This document shows, piece by piece, positions 6,881 through 16,354 of a DNA stretch of 52,971 bases. The translations under genes were made by a program, and so were the position numbers. The notes under the pieces were generated by a model. It was not told the origin of the DNA, made no database searches, and saw only the letters and a list, made by a program, of their open reading frames with translations. The DNA is from an uncultured Clostridium sp. (lineage in GTDB: Bacteria; Bacillota; Clostridia; Clostridiales; Clostridiaceae): assembly GCA_900543325.1 (NCBI GenBank), contig UQQU01000011.1, forward strand, positions 1 through 52,971, read 5' to 3'. Position 1 is the stretch's first letter; each line of letters opens with the position of its first letter.

Positions 6881-7858
6881 ATGAGTGTAGTAAAAATAGT
6901 AGGTGTTGGACATTATTGTCCAGAAAATGCTGTAAGTAATGATCAATTGTCAAATTTAGTTGATACATCACATGAATGGATAGTTAAGAGAACTGGGATA
7001 TCTGAAAGAAGGATTTCAACTGGTGAAGGTACAGTAGATTTAGCTGTTAAAGCATCAATTAATGCTATGAAAATGGCAAAGTGTACACCTGAAGATATTG
7101 ATTTAATTGTAGTTGCAACAACTTCATCAGATAGAATTATGCCATCTACTGCTTGTAGCGTTCAAAGTATATTAGGTTGCGAGAATGCAGCTGCATTTGA
7201 TATAAGTGCTGCTTGTTCAGGTTTTTTATATGCATCCATAATTGCAAATTCATTAATAAAAAATGGAGAAGGAAGTAAAGCTTTGGTTATTGGTAGCGAA
7301 GTTCTTTCAAGAATAGTAGATTGGAATGATAGAAATACTTGCGTATTATTTGGTGATGGTGCTGGTGCTGCTATTCTAGAAGTAAGTACTGATGATAGTA
7401 GGATAATAAGTACTTATTTTGGCTCTGATGGAAAAACAGGTACTAAAGCATTAACTGCTAATCAATTTCCAATTAAAACACCATTTGCAGATGCCTCTTT
7501 AGAAAGAGAAGAATATATACAAATGAATGGTAGAGCGGTTTTTAAATTTGCTATATCAATAATACCTAAAGTAGTAAATAAACTATTAGATGATTCATGC
7601 GAAGATATATCAAATATTAAATATATTATTCCACATCAAGCAAATCTTAGAATAATAGATGATGCTGCTAAAAAACTAAATATAAGTAAGGACAGGTTCT
7701 ATGTTAACTTGGACTCTTATGGAAATACTTCTGCAGCTAGTGTGCCTATAGCTTTTAGTGAAGTTATAAACAAAGGATTAGTTAATAAAGGTGATAAAAT
7801 TATTTTGGTTGCTTTTGGTGGTGGATTAACTTGGGCTGGAATGTTACTAGAATTATAA
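6881..7858 (+). CDS. fabH: beta-ketoacyl-ACP synthase III
   Basis: A 325-residue thiolase-fold enzyme that starts fatty-acid synthesis by condensing acetyl-CoA (or a branched acyl-CoA) with malonyl-ACP. The catalytic triad is visible: C112 in DISAACSGFLYA, H252 in IIPHQANLRI and N282 in SYGNTSAAS. The end GGGLTWAGMLLEL is the usual FabH C-terminus. The length matches the family. It is the first structural gene of an 11-gene operon and lies just after the third FabT-like palindrome; AAAGGTGTTAAA precedes the ATG. All downstream genes are co-oriented with gaps of at most about 95 bases. Confidence 0.97.
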   Translation: MSVVKIVGVGHYCPENAVSNDQLSNLVDTSHEWIVKRTGISERRISTGEGTVDLAVKASINAMKMAKCTPEDIDLIVVATTSSDRIMPSTACSVQSILGCENAAAFDISAACSGFLYASIIANSLIKNGEGSKALVIGSEVLSRIVDWNDRNTCVLFGDGAGAAILEVSTDDSRIISTYFGSDGKTGTKALTANQFPIKTPFADASLEREEYIQMNGRAVFKFAISIIPKVVNKLLDDSCEDISNIKYIIPHQANLRIIDDAAKKLNISKDRFYVNLDSYGNTSAASVPIAFSEVINKGLVNKGDKIILVAFGGGLTWAGMLLEL

Positions 7859-7933
7859 TATTCGGCGAATTATTGAAATTATAAAATGAAGTTAAAAAAT
7901 AAAAAATTAGTTGAAATTTAGGAGGAAATATAA

Positions 7934-8161
7934 ATGATATTTGAAAAAATTAGAGAAATAGTAGTAGAACAATTAGGTGTGAATGAAGATGATGTTAAAT
8001 TAGAAACAAGATTTATAGAAGATTTAGAAGCTGATTCATTAGATTTATTCCAAGTAATAATGGAGCTTGAAGATGCTTTTGATGTAAAAGTTGAAGAAGT
8101 TGAAAACATAAAAACAGTTTCAGATGCTGTAAATTTCATTGAAAAAGCAACAGCAAAATAG
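7934..8161 (+). CDS. acpP: acyl carrier protein
   Basis: A 75-residue acidic four-helix protein that carries the growing acyl chain on 4'-phosphopantetheine attached to S35 in the EADSLDLFQ motif. Helix II (DSLDLFQVIMELEDAF) is the docking site for the Fab enzymes encoded around it. GGAGG lies seven bases before the ATG. The gene sits 75 bases after fabH and 16 bases before fabK. Confidence 0.97.
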   Translation: MIFEKIREIVVEQLGVNEDDVKLETRFIEDLEADSLDLFQVIMELEDAFDVKVEEVENIKTVSDAVNFIEKATAK

Positions 8162-8177
8162 TATTGGAGGTAAATAT

Positions 8178-9104
8178 ATGAAAAAGGATATATGCGGTAT
8201 TTTAGGTATTAAGTATCCTATTTTTCAAGGTGGAATGGCTTGGGTTTCAGAAAGTACTCTTGCTGCAGCAGTTTCCAATGCTGGAGGACTTGGTATTATA
8301 GCAGGAGCAAATGCTCCTGCTAGCCATATAAGAGATGAAATAAGAAGGACTAAAGAACTTACAAATAAGCCTTTTGGACTTAATATAATGCTTTTATCAG
8401 ATAATGCTGATGAATTATCAGATATTGCAATTGAAGAAGGGGTTAAAGTAATAACTACTGGTGCAGGTAATCCAGGTAAATTTATGGATAAGTGGAAACA
8501 AGCAGGTATTGTAGTTATTCCTGTTGTAGCTTCTGTAGCATTAGCTAAAAGAATGGAACGTTACGGAGCTGATGCTGTTATAGCAGAAGGCTGTGAATCA
8601 GGTGGTCACGTTGGTAAGCTAACTACAATGGCATTATTACCACAAGTGGTTGATGCCGTAAATATTCCTGTTATAGGTGCTGGTGGTATAGGTGATGGAA
8701 GAGGTATTACCGCTGCTTTTGCTCTTGGAGCAAGTGGCATTCAAGTTGGTACTAGGTTCTTAGCATCAGAAGAATGTCAAATTCATGATAATTATAAAAA
8801 TGCTGTAATAAACTCAAGAGATATTGATACTGTTATTACTGGAAGATCTACAGGACACCCTGTTCAGGTACTAAAAAATAAACTTGCAAAAGAATATTTA
8901 AAACTTGAAAATGATAATGCAAGCATTGAAGAACTTGAAGAATTAGGTAAAGGAGCTCTGAAAAAGGCCGTAGTAGATGGTGATATTGAAAATGGTTCAC
9001 TAATGGCAGGTCAAATATCTGGAATGGTAAAAAAGGTTCAAAGTGTTAAAGAAATAATTGAAGAAATGTTTAATGAATACGAAGAAGTAAAAAGAAGTCT
9101 ATAA
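8178..9104 (+). CDS. fabK: FMN-dependent enoyl-ACP reductase II
   Basis: A 308-residue TIM-barrel flavoprotein that reduces trans-2-enoyl-ACP with NAD(P)H. The segments FQGGMAWVS (FMN phosphate entry), EGCESGGHVG (with H144, the conserved active-site His) and GAGGIGDGRG...GVQVGTRF-like barrel end (GASGIQVGTRFL) identify FabK. The start at 8178 follows TTGGAGG; an in-frame ATG at 8139 overlaps acpP and is rejected. With no fabI in the operon this is the enoyl reductase of the pathway, which would make the pathway insensitive to triclosan as in other FabK-only bacteria. It is a paralogue of the divergent FMN oxidoreductase at 5417-6460. Confidence 0.95.
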   Translation: MKKDICGILGIKYPIFQGGMAWVSESTLAAAVSNAGGLGIIAGANAPASHIRDEIRRTKELTNKPFGLNIMLLSDNADELSDIAIEEGVKVITTGAGNPGKFMDKWKQAGIVVIPVVASVALAKRMERYGADAVIAEGCESGGHVGKLTTMALLPQVVDAVNIPVIGAGGIGDGRGITAAFALGASGIQVGTRFLASEECQIHDNYKNAVINSRDIDTVITGRSTGHPVQVLKNKLAKEYLKLENDNASIEELEELGKGALKKAVVDGDIENGSLMAGQISGMVKKVQSVKEIIEEMFNEYEEVKRSL

Positions 9105-9125
9105 CTAATAGATAATGGAGGAATT

Positions 9126-10076
9126 ATGAAGATAGCATTTATTTTCTCAGGTCAAGGTTCTCAATATATAGGAATGGGAAAAGAATTATATGATAATATT
9201 CCTAGCTGTAAAAAAATATATGATAAAGCTAATGAAGTTTTAGGGTTTGATTTGAAAGAATTAATATTTAATGGTGATAAAGAAGAATTAAATATTACTG
9301 AAAATACACAACCTGCAATATTAACAACTTCTATAGCTATTCTACAAGCTATAAAAGATAAAGGTATCAATCCAGATATAGTTGCAGGATTAAGCTTGGG
9401 AGAATATTCTGCACTTGTTGCTAGTGAAGCTTTGGACTTTGAAACTGCAGTTTCTTTAGTAAAAAAAAGAGGGCGTTTTATGCAAGAAGCAGTACCCCAA
9501 GGTATTGGTTCAATGGTTGCAGTCATTGGATTAAATGAAGATAAAATAAAAAAAGTATTAAAAGTAGCTAGTGAAAGAGGAATAGTAGAAATAGCTAACT
9601 ATAATACTAATAATCAAATAGTAATAGGTGGAGAAAGTGAAGCCGTTGAATTCGCAAGTGAATTATTAAAAGAAAGTGGCGCAAGAAGAGTCATTCCTCT
9701 AAAAGTATCTGGTCCTTTTCATACTTCACTATTAAATCAGGCGTCTATTAAATTAAAAAATGAATTTGAAAATATACACTTTAATACTCCAAAGATAAAG
9801 ACAATAACAAATGTTACAGCAGATTTTATTGAAAATGGAGATGAAATTAAAAATTTATTAATAAATCAAGTTAAATCTTCTGTAAGATGGAGTGAAACCA
9901 TTGAAAGAATGCTTGATGAAGGTATAGATACATTTATTGAAATAGGACCTTTAAAAACTTTAAGTAGTTTTGTTCGTGAAATAAGCAAAGAAAAAAAAGC
10001 TACTGTAAAAATCTTTAATGTAGAAGATTTAAAATCACTTAATAAGACACTAGAAGGGATGGAAGCTATATGTTAA
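9126..10076 (+). CDS. fabD: malonyl-CoA:ACP transacylase
   Basis: A 316-residue alpha/beta-hydrolase-like enzyme that moves malonyl from CoA to ACP. It has the N-terminal FSGQGSQYIGMG, the nucleophile S90 in GLSLGEYSAL, and H199 in SGPFHTSLL as catalytic partner. ATGGAGGAATT precedes the ATG. Its end overlaps the fabG start by seven bases (ATGTTAA), which suggests translational coupling. Confidence 0.96.
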   Translation: MKIAFIFSGQGSQYIGMGKELYDNIPSCKKIYDKANEVLGFDLKELIFNGDKEELNITENTQPAILTTSIAILQAIKDKGINPDIVAGLSLGEYSALVASEALDFETAVSLVKKRGRFMQEAVPQGIGSMVAVIGLNEDKIKKVLKVASERGIVEIANYNTNNQIVIGGESEAVEFASELLKESGARRVIPLKVSGPFHTSLLNQASIKLKNEFENIHFNTPKIKTITNVTADFIENGDEIKNLLINQVKSSVRWSETIERMLDEGIDTFIEIGPLKTLSSFVREISKEKKATVKIFNVEDLKSLNKTLEGMEAIC

Positions 10077-10813
10077 AAGGGAAAAATGTAATAGTAACTG
10101 GGGCTACAAGAGGAATTGGTAGAGAAATTGCATTAACTTTAGCTCAAAATGGAGCTAATATAGCTATGAATTATAGAAACTTAAACAGTGAAGTAGAAGA
10201 TTTAATCAATGAAATTAAAAGTTTTGGTGTAGATGCTTTAGCAATAAAATGTGATGTAAGTAGTACTAATGAAGTTGAGAACTTCGTAAAAGAAGTGAAA
10301 GCTCATTATAATACAATAGATGTTTTAGTTAATAACGCAGGTATAACTAAAGATGGATTAATTCTTAGAATGAAAGAAGAAGATTTTGATGATGTTCTAG
10401 ATGTTAATTTAAAGGGTACATTTAATACTACAAAGTCAATATCTTCTATTATGGTTAGACAAAAATATGGAAAGATAATAAATATTTCTTCTGTTGTTGG
10501 TATAGCTGGTAATGCAGGACAATGTAATTATGCAGCTTCAAAAGCTGGTGTTATTGGATTTTCTAAATCGGTAGCAAGAGAACTTGCTTCAAGAAATATA
10601 AATGTTAATGTAGTAGCTCCAGGATATATAAATACTGATATGACTAAGAATCTACCTGATAAAGTTAAAGAAGAAATAATTAAAAGTATACCTATGAAAA
10701 AAATAGGTAATCCAAAAGAAGTTGCTAATTTAGTATTATTCTTATCATCAAATTTATCAGACTACATTACAGGTCAAGTAATAAATGTTGATGGTGGAAT
10801 GGTAATGGCATAA
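10070..10813 (+). CDS. fabG: 3-oxoacyl-ACP reductase
   Basis: A 247-residue short-chain dehydrogenase that reduces 3-oxoacyl-ACP with NADPH. It shows the Rossmann motif TGATRGIG (10-17), NNAG (88-91), the catalytic S141, Y154 and K158 (YAASKAG) and N113, and the C-terminal YITGQVINVDGGM. The start ATG overlaps the end of fabD. Position between fabD and fabF is the standard order. Confidence 0.97.
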   Translation: MLKGKNVIVTGATRGIGREIALTLAQNGANIAMNYRNLNSEVEDLINEIKSFGVDALAIKCDVSSTNEVENFVKEVKAHYNTIDVLVNNAGITKDGLILRMKEEDFDDVLDVNLKGTFNTTKSISSIMVRQKYGKIINISSVVGIAGNAGQCNYAASKAGVIGFSKSVARELASRNINVNVVAPGYINTDMTKNLPDKVKEEIIKSIPMKKIGNPKEVANLVLFLSSNLSDYITGQVINVDGGMVMA

Positions 10814-10826
10814 AGGAGGCATTAAA

Positions 10827-12062
10827 TTGAAAAGAAGAGTGGTAATCACTGGACTTGGAGCAATAACTCCAATAGGAAATAATGTAGATAGTTTTTGGGA
10901 AGGTGTTAAATTAGGCAAAAACGGAATAGATGAAATATCTTTATTTAATGCCGAAAATTTAAAGGTAAAAATGGCTGCTGAGGTTAAAGATTTTGACCCT
11001 AACAACTTTATAGATAAAAAAGAAGCAAAAAGAATGGATAGATATACTCAGTTTGCTATTATAGCAGCACAAGAATCTATTAAAGATAGTAATCTTGATT
11101 TTAATACATTAAATAGAGAACGAGTTGGAGTGATGTTTGGATCTGGTATTGGTGGACTTTGTACTATTGAAAGCCAAATAAGAAATTTAGTTGCTAAGGG
11201 GCCTAATAGAGTATCACCACTTACTATTCCAATGGCTATATCAAATATTGCTTCAGGTACTATTGCTATAAAATATGGGATTTTAGGAAGCACATTAAGT
11301 TTAACTTCTGCATGTGCAACTTCAACTCATTGTATTGGTGAAGCTTATAGAAGCATTAAAGATGGTTATCTTGATATTGTTGTAGCTGGCGGAGCTGAAG
11401 CTTCTATATGTGAATTTGGTATTGCAGGATTCCAATCACTTACTGCATTAAGTAGAAGTGAAGATAAAAATAGAGCATCAATTCCATTTGATAAAGAAAG
11501 AAATGGATTTGTTATGGGAGAAGGTGCAGGCTCATTAATATTAGAAGATTTAGACAGTGCTTTAAAAAGAGGTGCAAAAATCTATGCAGAGGTAGTTGGA
11601 TATGGTTCAACTTGTGATGCTTATCATATAACATCACCTTGCTTAGATGGTGATGGTGCATATAGAGCTATGAGAGATGCATTAACTGATGCTGATATAA
11701 CTGCCGATAAAATATCTTATATAAACGCACATGGTACATCAACAGAAATTAATGATAAAGTTGAAACCTTAGCTATCAAAAAAGCTTTAGGGGATAATTA
11801 TATGAATGCATATGTTAGTTCTACTAAATCAATGACTGGTCATTTATTAGGTGCTGCAGGTGCTATCGAAGCTATTGTTTCAATAAAAGCACTACAAGAT
11901 AATTTTGTTCCAGCAACAATTAATTATGTAAATGAAGATAAGGATTGTGATTTAAATCTTGTTGTCAATGAAGGAAAAGAATCTAATGTAGAATATACAA
12001 TGTCAAACTCTTTAGGATTTGGTGGACATAACGGAACTCTTATATTTAAAAAATGGAGGTAG
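10827..12062 (+). CDS. fabF: beta-ketoacyl-ACP synthase II
   Basis: A 411-residue elongating condensing enzyme. The Cys-His-His triad is C163 (SACATSTHCI), H302 (NAHGTSTEIND) and H339 (SMTGHLLGAAGA). The start is TTG at 10827, eight bases after AAGGAGG; no in-frame ATG lies near. The end NSLGFGGHNGTL is typical. It lies 13 bases after fabG, and the accB ribosome site is inside its last codons. Confidence 0.97.
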   Translation: MKRRVVITGLGAITPIGNNVDSFWEGVKLGKNGIDEISLFNAENLKVKMAAEVKDFDPNNFIDKKEAKRMDRYTQFAIIAAQESIKDSNLDFNTLNRERVGVMFGSGIGGLCTIESQIRNLVAKGPNRVSPLTIPMAISNIASGTIAIKYGILGSTLSLTSACATSTHCIGEAYRSIKDGYLDIVVAGGAEASICEFGIAGFQSLTALSRSEDKNRASIPFDKERNGFVMGEGAGSLILEDLDSALKRGAKIYAEVVGYGSTCDAYHITSPCLDGDGAYRAMRDALTDADITADKISYINAHGTSTEINDKVETLAIKKALGDNYMNAYVSSTKSMTGHLLGAAGAIEAIVSIKALQDNFVPATINYVNEDKDCDLNLVVNEGKESNVEYTMSNSLGFGGHNGTLIFKKWR

Positions 12063-12067
12063 TTAAG

Positions 12068-12544
12068 ATGTTAGACTATAACCAAATAAAAGAGCTTATT
12101 AAGGAGATAGATTCATCGTCTCTAAGAGTCTTTGAATTAGAAAATAGTGATATAAAATTAAAGCTTAGTAAAAACGAAGAAAATTCTTCATCTAAAGAAA
12201 ATGTTATTAACACAACATCTTCTGAAAATTCTACAGTCTTTACAAAGGAAACTAAAACCACAACTGAAGAAACTTTAGTTGAAGATGAAGAATTAATAGA
12301 AGAAAACTTAAATATAGTTAAATCACCATTAGTTGGAACTTATTATTCATCTTCAACTCCAGGGGGAGCCCCATATGTTGAAGTTGGATCTAAAGTAAAA
12401 AAAGGTGATGTGCTTTGTATAGTTGAAGCTATGAAGATAATGAATGAAATAACATCAGAAGTTGATGGAGAAATTGTTGAAGCTTTAAGAAGTGATGAAG
12501 AAATTGTTGAGTTTGGAATGGAATTATTCAAGATTCGTTCCTAA
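12068..12544 (+). CDS. accB: biotin carboxyl carrier protein of acetyl-CoA carboxylase
   Basis: A 158-residue BCCP. An N-terminal helical part (1-35) is followed by an acidic Ser/Thr/Glu-rich linker (35-80) and the biotinyl domain (82-158). Biotin attaches to K123 in VEAMKIMNE, and the domain has the bacterial thumb (STPGGAPYVEVG). The start at 12068 is preferred because GGAGG lies eight bases before it; an ATG at 12053 overlaps fabF. It works with AccC to carry carboxyl groups to the AccA/AccD transferase. Confidence 0.95.
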   Translation: MLDYNQIKELIKEIDSSSLRVFELENSDIKLKLSKNEENSSSKENVINTTSSENSTVFTKETKTTTEETLVEDEELIEENLNIVKSPLVGTYYSSSTPGGAPYVEVGSKVKKGDVLCIVEAMKIMNEITSEVDGEIVEALRSDEEIVEFGMELFKIRS

Positions 12545-12559
12545 TAATAAATATAATAT

Positions 12560-12618
12560 AGATATTAGTGGTGGTGAAAATCTAATAAACATTTTTACTG
12601 CCACTTATTAAAATATCT
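12560..12618 (+). promoter_or_regulatory. intercistronic RNA hairpin between accB and fabZ
   Basis: GTGGTGGTGAAAAT (12568-12581) pairs over 14 positions with ATTTTTACTGCCAC (12591-12604), three of them G-U, with a 9-base loop. AGATATT and AATATCT (outside the stem) can extend it. No T run follows, so it is not an intrinsic terminator. It may be a processing or stability element that sets the ratio of upstream to downstream genes. Confidence 0.5.
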
Positions 12619-12639
12619 ATTATTTAAGGAGATTTTAAA

Positions 12640-13056
12640 ATGGATATTAAGGAAATTATGGATATAATTCCTCATAGATATCCTTTTCTTTTAATAGATA
12701 AGGTCATAAAAATTGAGGAAAATAAAATAACTGCGATAAAAAACGTTACAGCAAACGAATACTACTTTCAAGGACATTTTCCAACTGAACCTGTTATGCC
12801 TGGGGTATTAATAATTGAATCTTTAGCACAGGCTGGTGCTGTGGCTCTTTTAAGTAAAGATGAATTTAAAGGTAAGATAGCATATTTTGCAGGAATAAAT
12901 AATGCTAAATTTAGAAGAAAAGTTTTTCCAGGAGATACATTAAGATTGGAAGTTGAACTTACTAAAATACGTGGCAAAGCTGGTGTAGGATATGGAATTG
13001 CTTATGTTGAAGATAAGAAGGTTTGTGAAGGAGAATTAACCTTCATGGTAGGTTAA
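12640..13056 (+). CDS. fabZ: 3-hydroxyacyl-ACP dehydratase
   Basis: A 138-residue hot-dog-fold dehydratase. It begins with the usual IMDIIPHRYPFLLIDKV and has catalytic H46 in FQGHFPTEPVMPG and E60 in IIESLAQAG. The C-terminal FRRKVFPGDTL strand is typical. AAGGAGATTTT precedes the ATG. It lies 95 bases after accB, the largest gap inside the operon, which contains the hairpin at 12560-12618. No fabA, fabM or fabN is in the window, so the unsaturated branch point is not explained here. Confidence 0.96.
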   Translation: MDIKEIMDIIPHRYPFLLIDKVIKIEENKITAIKNVTANEYYFQGHFPTEPVMPGVLIIESLAQAGAVALLSKDEFKGKIAYFAGINNAKFRRKVFPGDTLRLEVELTKIRGKAGVGYGIAYVEDKKVCEGELTFMVG

Positions 13057-13072
13057 TAAAAAGAGGTGTTTT

Positions 13073-14416
13073 ATGATTAGAAAAGTTTTAATAGCTAATA
13101 GAGGTGAAATTGCTGTAAGAATCATAAGAGCTTGTAGAGAGCTTGGATTAAAAACTGTTGCTATTTATTCGGAAATTGATAAAGATGCCATGCATACAGA
13201 ACTTGCAGATGAAGCTATTTGTGTTGGAACTTCAAAATCTAAAGATTCTTACCTTAATGAAAGTAATATAATAAGTGCAGCAGTAGTAACAGGTTGTAAC
13301 GCAATTCATCCTGGCTTTGGATTTTTATCAGAGAAAGCTAGCTTTGCAAGTATGTGCGAAGAATGTAATATTAAGTTTATTGGCCCAAGTAGCGAAACAA
13401 TAAATATTATGGGAAATAAATCAGTAGCAAGAGAAATAATGAAAAATGCCGGTGTTCCAGTTATTCCTGGTAGTGATGGTCTTATTGAAAATATTGAAGA
13501 GGCTAAAATAGAAGCCAAAAGAATTGGATATCCAATAATGATTAAAGCTTCCTTAGGTGGAGGAGGAAAAGGTATAAGAATTGTTGCTAATGAAGATGAA
13601 CTAGAAAATGCATTTTTTACTGCAAGAACAGAAGCAAAAAATAACTTTGGTGATGATTCAGTATATATGGAGAAATTCATAGAAAATCCAAGGCATATAG
13701 AATTTCAAATTTTAGGTGATACCTTTGGTAATATAATTCATCTTGGTGAAAGAGACTGTACTATCCAAAGAAGGAATCAAAAAGTACTTGAAGAAGCTCC
13801 ATCTTATATCTTAAATGATGAATTAAGAAAAGAAATGGGTGAGGCAGCAATTAAAGCCGCAAAAGCAGTTAAGTATGTTAATGCTGGTACAATTGAATTT
13901 TTAGTAGATAAACATGGTGACTTTTATTTCATGGAAATGAATACTAGAATTCAAGTAGAACATCCTGTAACTGAAATGATAACTTCTGTTGATATAGTAA
14001 AAGAACAATTAAAAATTGCTAACGGTAATGAATTACAGCTTACACAGGATGATATAAAAATAGAAGGTCATGCTATTGAGTGTAGAATAAATGCTGAAAA
14101 TCCAAAGAAATCATTTGCTCCTTGCCCTGGCAAAATTAGCTTTTTAAATATACCTGGAGGTAATGGAATTAGGGTTGATACAGCTGTTTATAATGGTTAT
14201 ACTATTCCACCAACTTATGATTCTATGATAGCAAAGGTTATTTCTCATGGAAAAACTAGAGAAGAAGCAATCAATAAAATGTTAAGGGCTCTAGATGAAT
14301 TTACTATTGAAGGAATAGAGAGCAATATAGATTTTCAAATTGATATTTTAAATAATGATATATTCCGCTTAGGAACTTTTGATACAAGTTTTATAAGCAA
14401 AGAATATAATCTATAA
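13073..14416 (+). CDS. accC: biotin carboxylase subunit of acetyl-CoA carboxylase
   Basis: A 447-residue ATP-grasp enzyme that carboxylates biotin on AccB. The N-terminal domain starts RKVLIANRGEIAVRIIRACREL. The glycine-rich ATP lid ASLGGGGKGI lies near residue 160, and MEMNTRIQVEHPVTE (about 287-301) holds the metal and bicarbonate residues. The length is the family norm. AGAGGTGTTTT precedes the ATG, 16 bases after fabZ. Confidence 0.97.
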   Translation: MIRKVLIANRGEIAVRIIRACRELGLKTVAIYSEIDKDAMHTELADEAICVGTSKSKDSYLNESNIISAAVVTGCNAIHPGFGFLSEKASFASMCEECNIKFIGPSSETINIMGNKSVAREIMKNAGVPVIPGSDGLIENIEEAKIEAKRIGYPIMIKASLGGGGKGIRIVANEDELENAFFTARTEAKNNFGDDSVYMEKFIENPRHIEFQILGDTFGNIIHLGERDCTIQRRNQKVLEEAPSYILNDELRKEMGEAAIKAAKAVKYVNAGTIEFLVDKHGDFYFMEMNTRIQVEHPVTEMITSVDIVKEQLKIANGNELQLTQDDIKIEGHAIECRINAENPKKSFAPCPGKISFLNIPGGNGIRVDTAVYNGYTIPPTYDSMIAKVISHGKTREEAINKMLRALDEFTIEGIESNIDFQIDILNNDIFRLGTFDTSFISKEYNL

Positions 14417-14428
14417 GTTGGTGAAATT

Positions 14429-15298
14429 ATGGGTATTTTTAAGAAAAAACAATATGGTGTAATAAATATGCCACCTGTTGATACTAATGATACTCCCATT
14501 GTTCCTGATGGAGCATGGGTAAAGTGTAATCATTGTGGAAAGATTTTATATAAAAAAAATTTAGAAGAAAATTATAAAATGTGTCCTAATTGTAATTATT
14601 ATTTTAGATTAGGTGCACATGAAAGATTAGATTTAATTTGTGATAAGGATACATTTGTTGAATTTAATAAATGTCTAGAGTCGAAAAATCCAATGAACTT
14701 CCCTGGCTATGATAATAAATTAAAGATGAGTAAAGAAAATTCTAAAATTAATGAAGCCGTTGTAACTGGAAAATGTAAAATAAACGGAAGTGAATCTATT
14801 ATTTGTATAATGGATTCTAACTTTATGATGGGAAGTATGGGTACAGTTGTTGGTGAAAAAATAACCTTTGCTATTGAAAAAGCAATTAATGAAGAGCTTC
14901 CTATAATAATCTTTACAGCTTCTGGTGGTGCAAGAATGCAAGAGGGAATTCTTTCATTAATGCAAATGGCTAAAATTAGTGCAGCACTGGCAAAGCATAG
15001 TGAAAAAGGGTTACTTTATATTACGGTTTTAACTGATCCTACAACAGGTGGAGTTACTGCAAGCTTTGCAATGTTAGGAGATATAATTATTGCAGAGCCA
15101 AAGGCTTTAATCGGATTTGCAGGAAGAAGAGTTATTGAAGGAACCATTAAAGAAAAGCTACCTGATGATTTTCAAAGTGCAGAATTCTTATTAGAAAAGG
15201 GATTTGTAGATAATATTGTAGATAGAGCTGAATTAAAGAATACACTATCCCTATTATTAGAGTTACACAAACCTCAAGGAGGTGCATCAGTTGAATAA
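14429..15298 (+). CDS. accD: acetyl-CoA carboxylase carboxyltransferase beta subunit
   Basis: A 289-residue crotonase-fold subunit with an N-terminal zinc ribbon (C33, C36, C52, C55) that binds the enzyme's own mRNA and DNA in E. coli. The body has SGGARMQEGI and TDPTTGGVTASFAM, the acyl-CoA binding segments. Start 14429 follows TTGGTGAAATT, a weaker site than the rest of the operon. It overlaps accA by eight bases, which fits a 1:1 subunit ratio by coupled translation. Confidence 0.96.
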   Translation: MGIFKKKQYGVINMPPVDTNDTPIVPDGAWVKCNHCGKILYKKNLEENYKMCPNCNYYFRLGAHERLDLICDKDTFVEFNKCLESKNPMNFPGYDNKLKMSKENSKINEAVVTGKCKINGSESIICIMDSNFMMGSMGTVVGEKITFAIEKAINEELPIIIFTASGGARMQEGILSLMQMAKISAALAKHSEKGLLYITVLTDPTTGGVTASFAMLGDIIIAEPKALIGFAGRRVIEGTIKEKLPDDFQSAEFLLEKGFVDNIVDRAELKNTLSLLLELHKPQGGASVE

Positions 15299-16082
15299 AA
15301 AGGTTAAAGCATGGGATAGATTAACAATTGCTAGAATGGTTGAAAGACCAAATGCTGAAGATTATATAAAACTAATTTTTAATAATTTTTTTGAATTACA
15401 CGGAGATAGAAACTATAGAGATGATAAATCTATCATTGGAGGAATAGGGTTATTAGAAGATATTCCAGTTACTATAGTTGGTATTCAAAAAGGTAAAAAC
15501 TTAAAAGAGAATATGGAAAGAAATTTTGGTTCACCTTATCCTGAGGGATACAGAAAAGCATTAAGGTTAATGAAGCAAGCTGAAAAATTTAAAAGACCAA
15601 TTATTTGTTTTATAAATACTCCTGGAGCATATTGCGGTGTAGAAGCTGAAGAACGTGGTCAAGGAGAAGCTATTGCTAGAAACTTGTTGGAAATATCTCA
15701 ACTTACTGTACCTATTATTTCTATAATTATAGGTGAAGGGGGCAGTGGTGGCGCCATAGCACTAGCTTGTGGTGATAGAGTGTGGGCGCTAGAAAATTCT
15801 ATATATTCTATTTTATCACCTGAAGGATTTGCTTCTATATTATTAAAAGATTCATCAAAAGCTCAAGAAGTTTCAGAAATAATGGGAATGACTTCTTATG
15901 ACTTATTAGAAAAAGGTATAATTGAAAAGATTATTAAGGAACCTGATGGCGGTGCTCAAAATGATATTAATTTTGTTGCAAATGAAATTAAAAGTAATTT
16001 AATAAATGAAATAAAAATTTTGCAAAACAAAACTGTAAGAGAACTTTTAAATCAAAGATATTTACGTTATAGAGATTTTTAA
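15291..16082 (+). CDS. accA: acetyl-CoA carboxylase carboxyltransferase alpha subunit
   Basis: A 263-residue partner of AccD. It begins VKAWDRLTIARMVERPNA, and has INTPGAYCGVEAEERGQ and IIGEGGSGGAIAL, the CoA-binding and oxyanion segments. It is shorter than the about 320-residue E. coli form because the N-terminal helices are missing, as in other clostridia. The start is TTG at 15291, eight bases after AAGGAGG; a GTG at 15282 lies inside the Shine-Dalgarno and is rejected. Last gene of the operon, followed by a terminator. Confidence 0.95.
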   Translation: MNKKVKAWDRLTIARMVERPNAEDYIKLIFNNFFELHGDRNYRDDKSIIGGIGLLEDIPVTIVGIQKGKNLKENMERNFGSPYPEGYRKALRLMKQAEKFKRPIICFINTPGAYCGVEAEERGQGEAIARNLLEISQLTVPIISIIIGEGGSGGAIALACGDRVWALENSIYSILSPEGFASILLKDSSKAQEVSEIMGMTSYDLLEKGIIEKIIKEPDGGAQNDINFVANEIKSNLINEIKILQNKTVRELLNQRYLRYRDF

Positions 16083-16103
16083 TAAATAAAATTAAATGAA
16101 TTA

Positions 16104-16141
16104 AAATGAGCAGGTAATATTAAAACCTGCTCATTTATTTT
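16104..16141 (+). terminator. terminator of the fab/acc operon
   Basis: Perfect 12-bp stem AAATGAGCAGGT (16104-16115) with ACCTGCTCATTT (16125-16136), 9-base loop, T-rich end. Confidence 0.9.
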
Positions 16142-16143
16142 AA

Positions 16144-16220
16144 GGTAATTATACAGAGGTATGTGTAGCTTAATACACAAAATGTATCTACATTAAAGAT
16201 TATTACCATTTTTTATATTT
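16144..16220 (+). other. nested hairpin segment after the fab operon
   Basis: Three nested pairs: GGTAAT with ATTACC (16144-16149, 16202-16207), ATACA with TGTAT, and TGTGTA with TACACA around loop GCTTAA. The outer stem is followed by ATTTTTTATATTTT. It could be a second terminator or a small RNA; nothing more can be said. Confidence 0.3.
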
Positions 16221-16354
16221 TATACACAATATTGATATTTTTTCTTCTTGATATATTACAAAATTGTAATTTAAATGTAATATATTTATATGAGTGTGCT
16301 TTTAATTTTTATTGTATAATATATTTATAATTAAATTAAAGAAAAGGAATTTAT

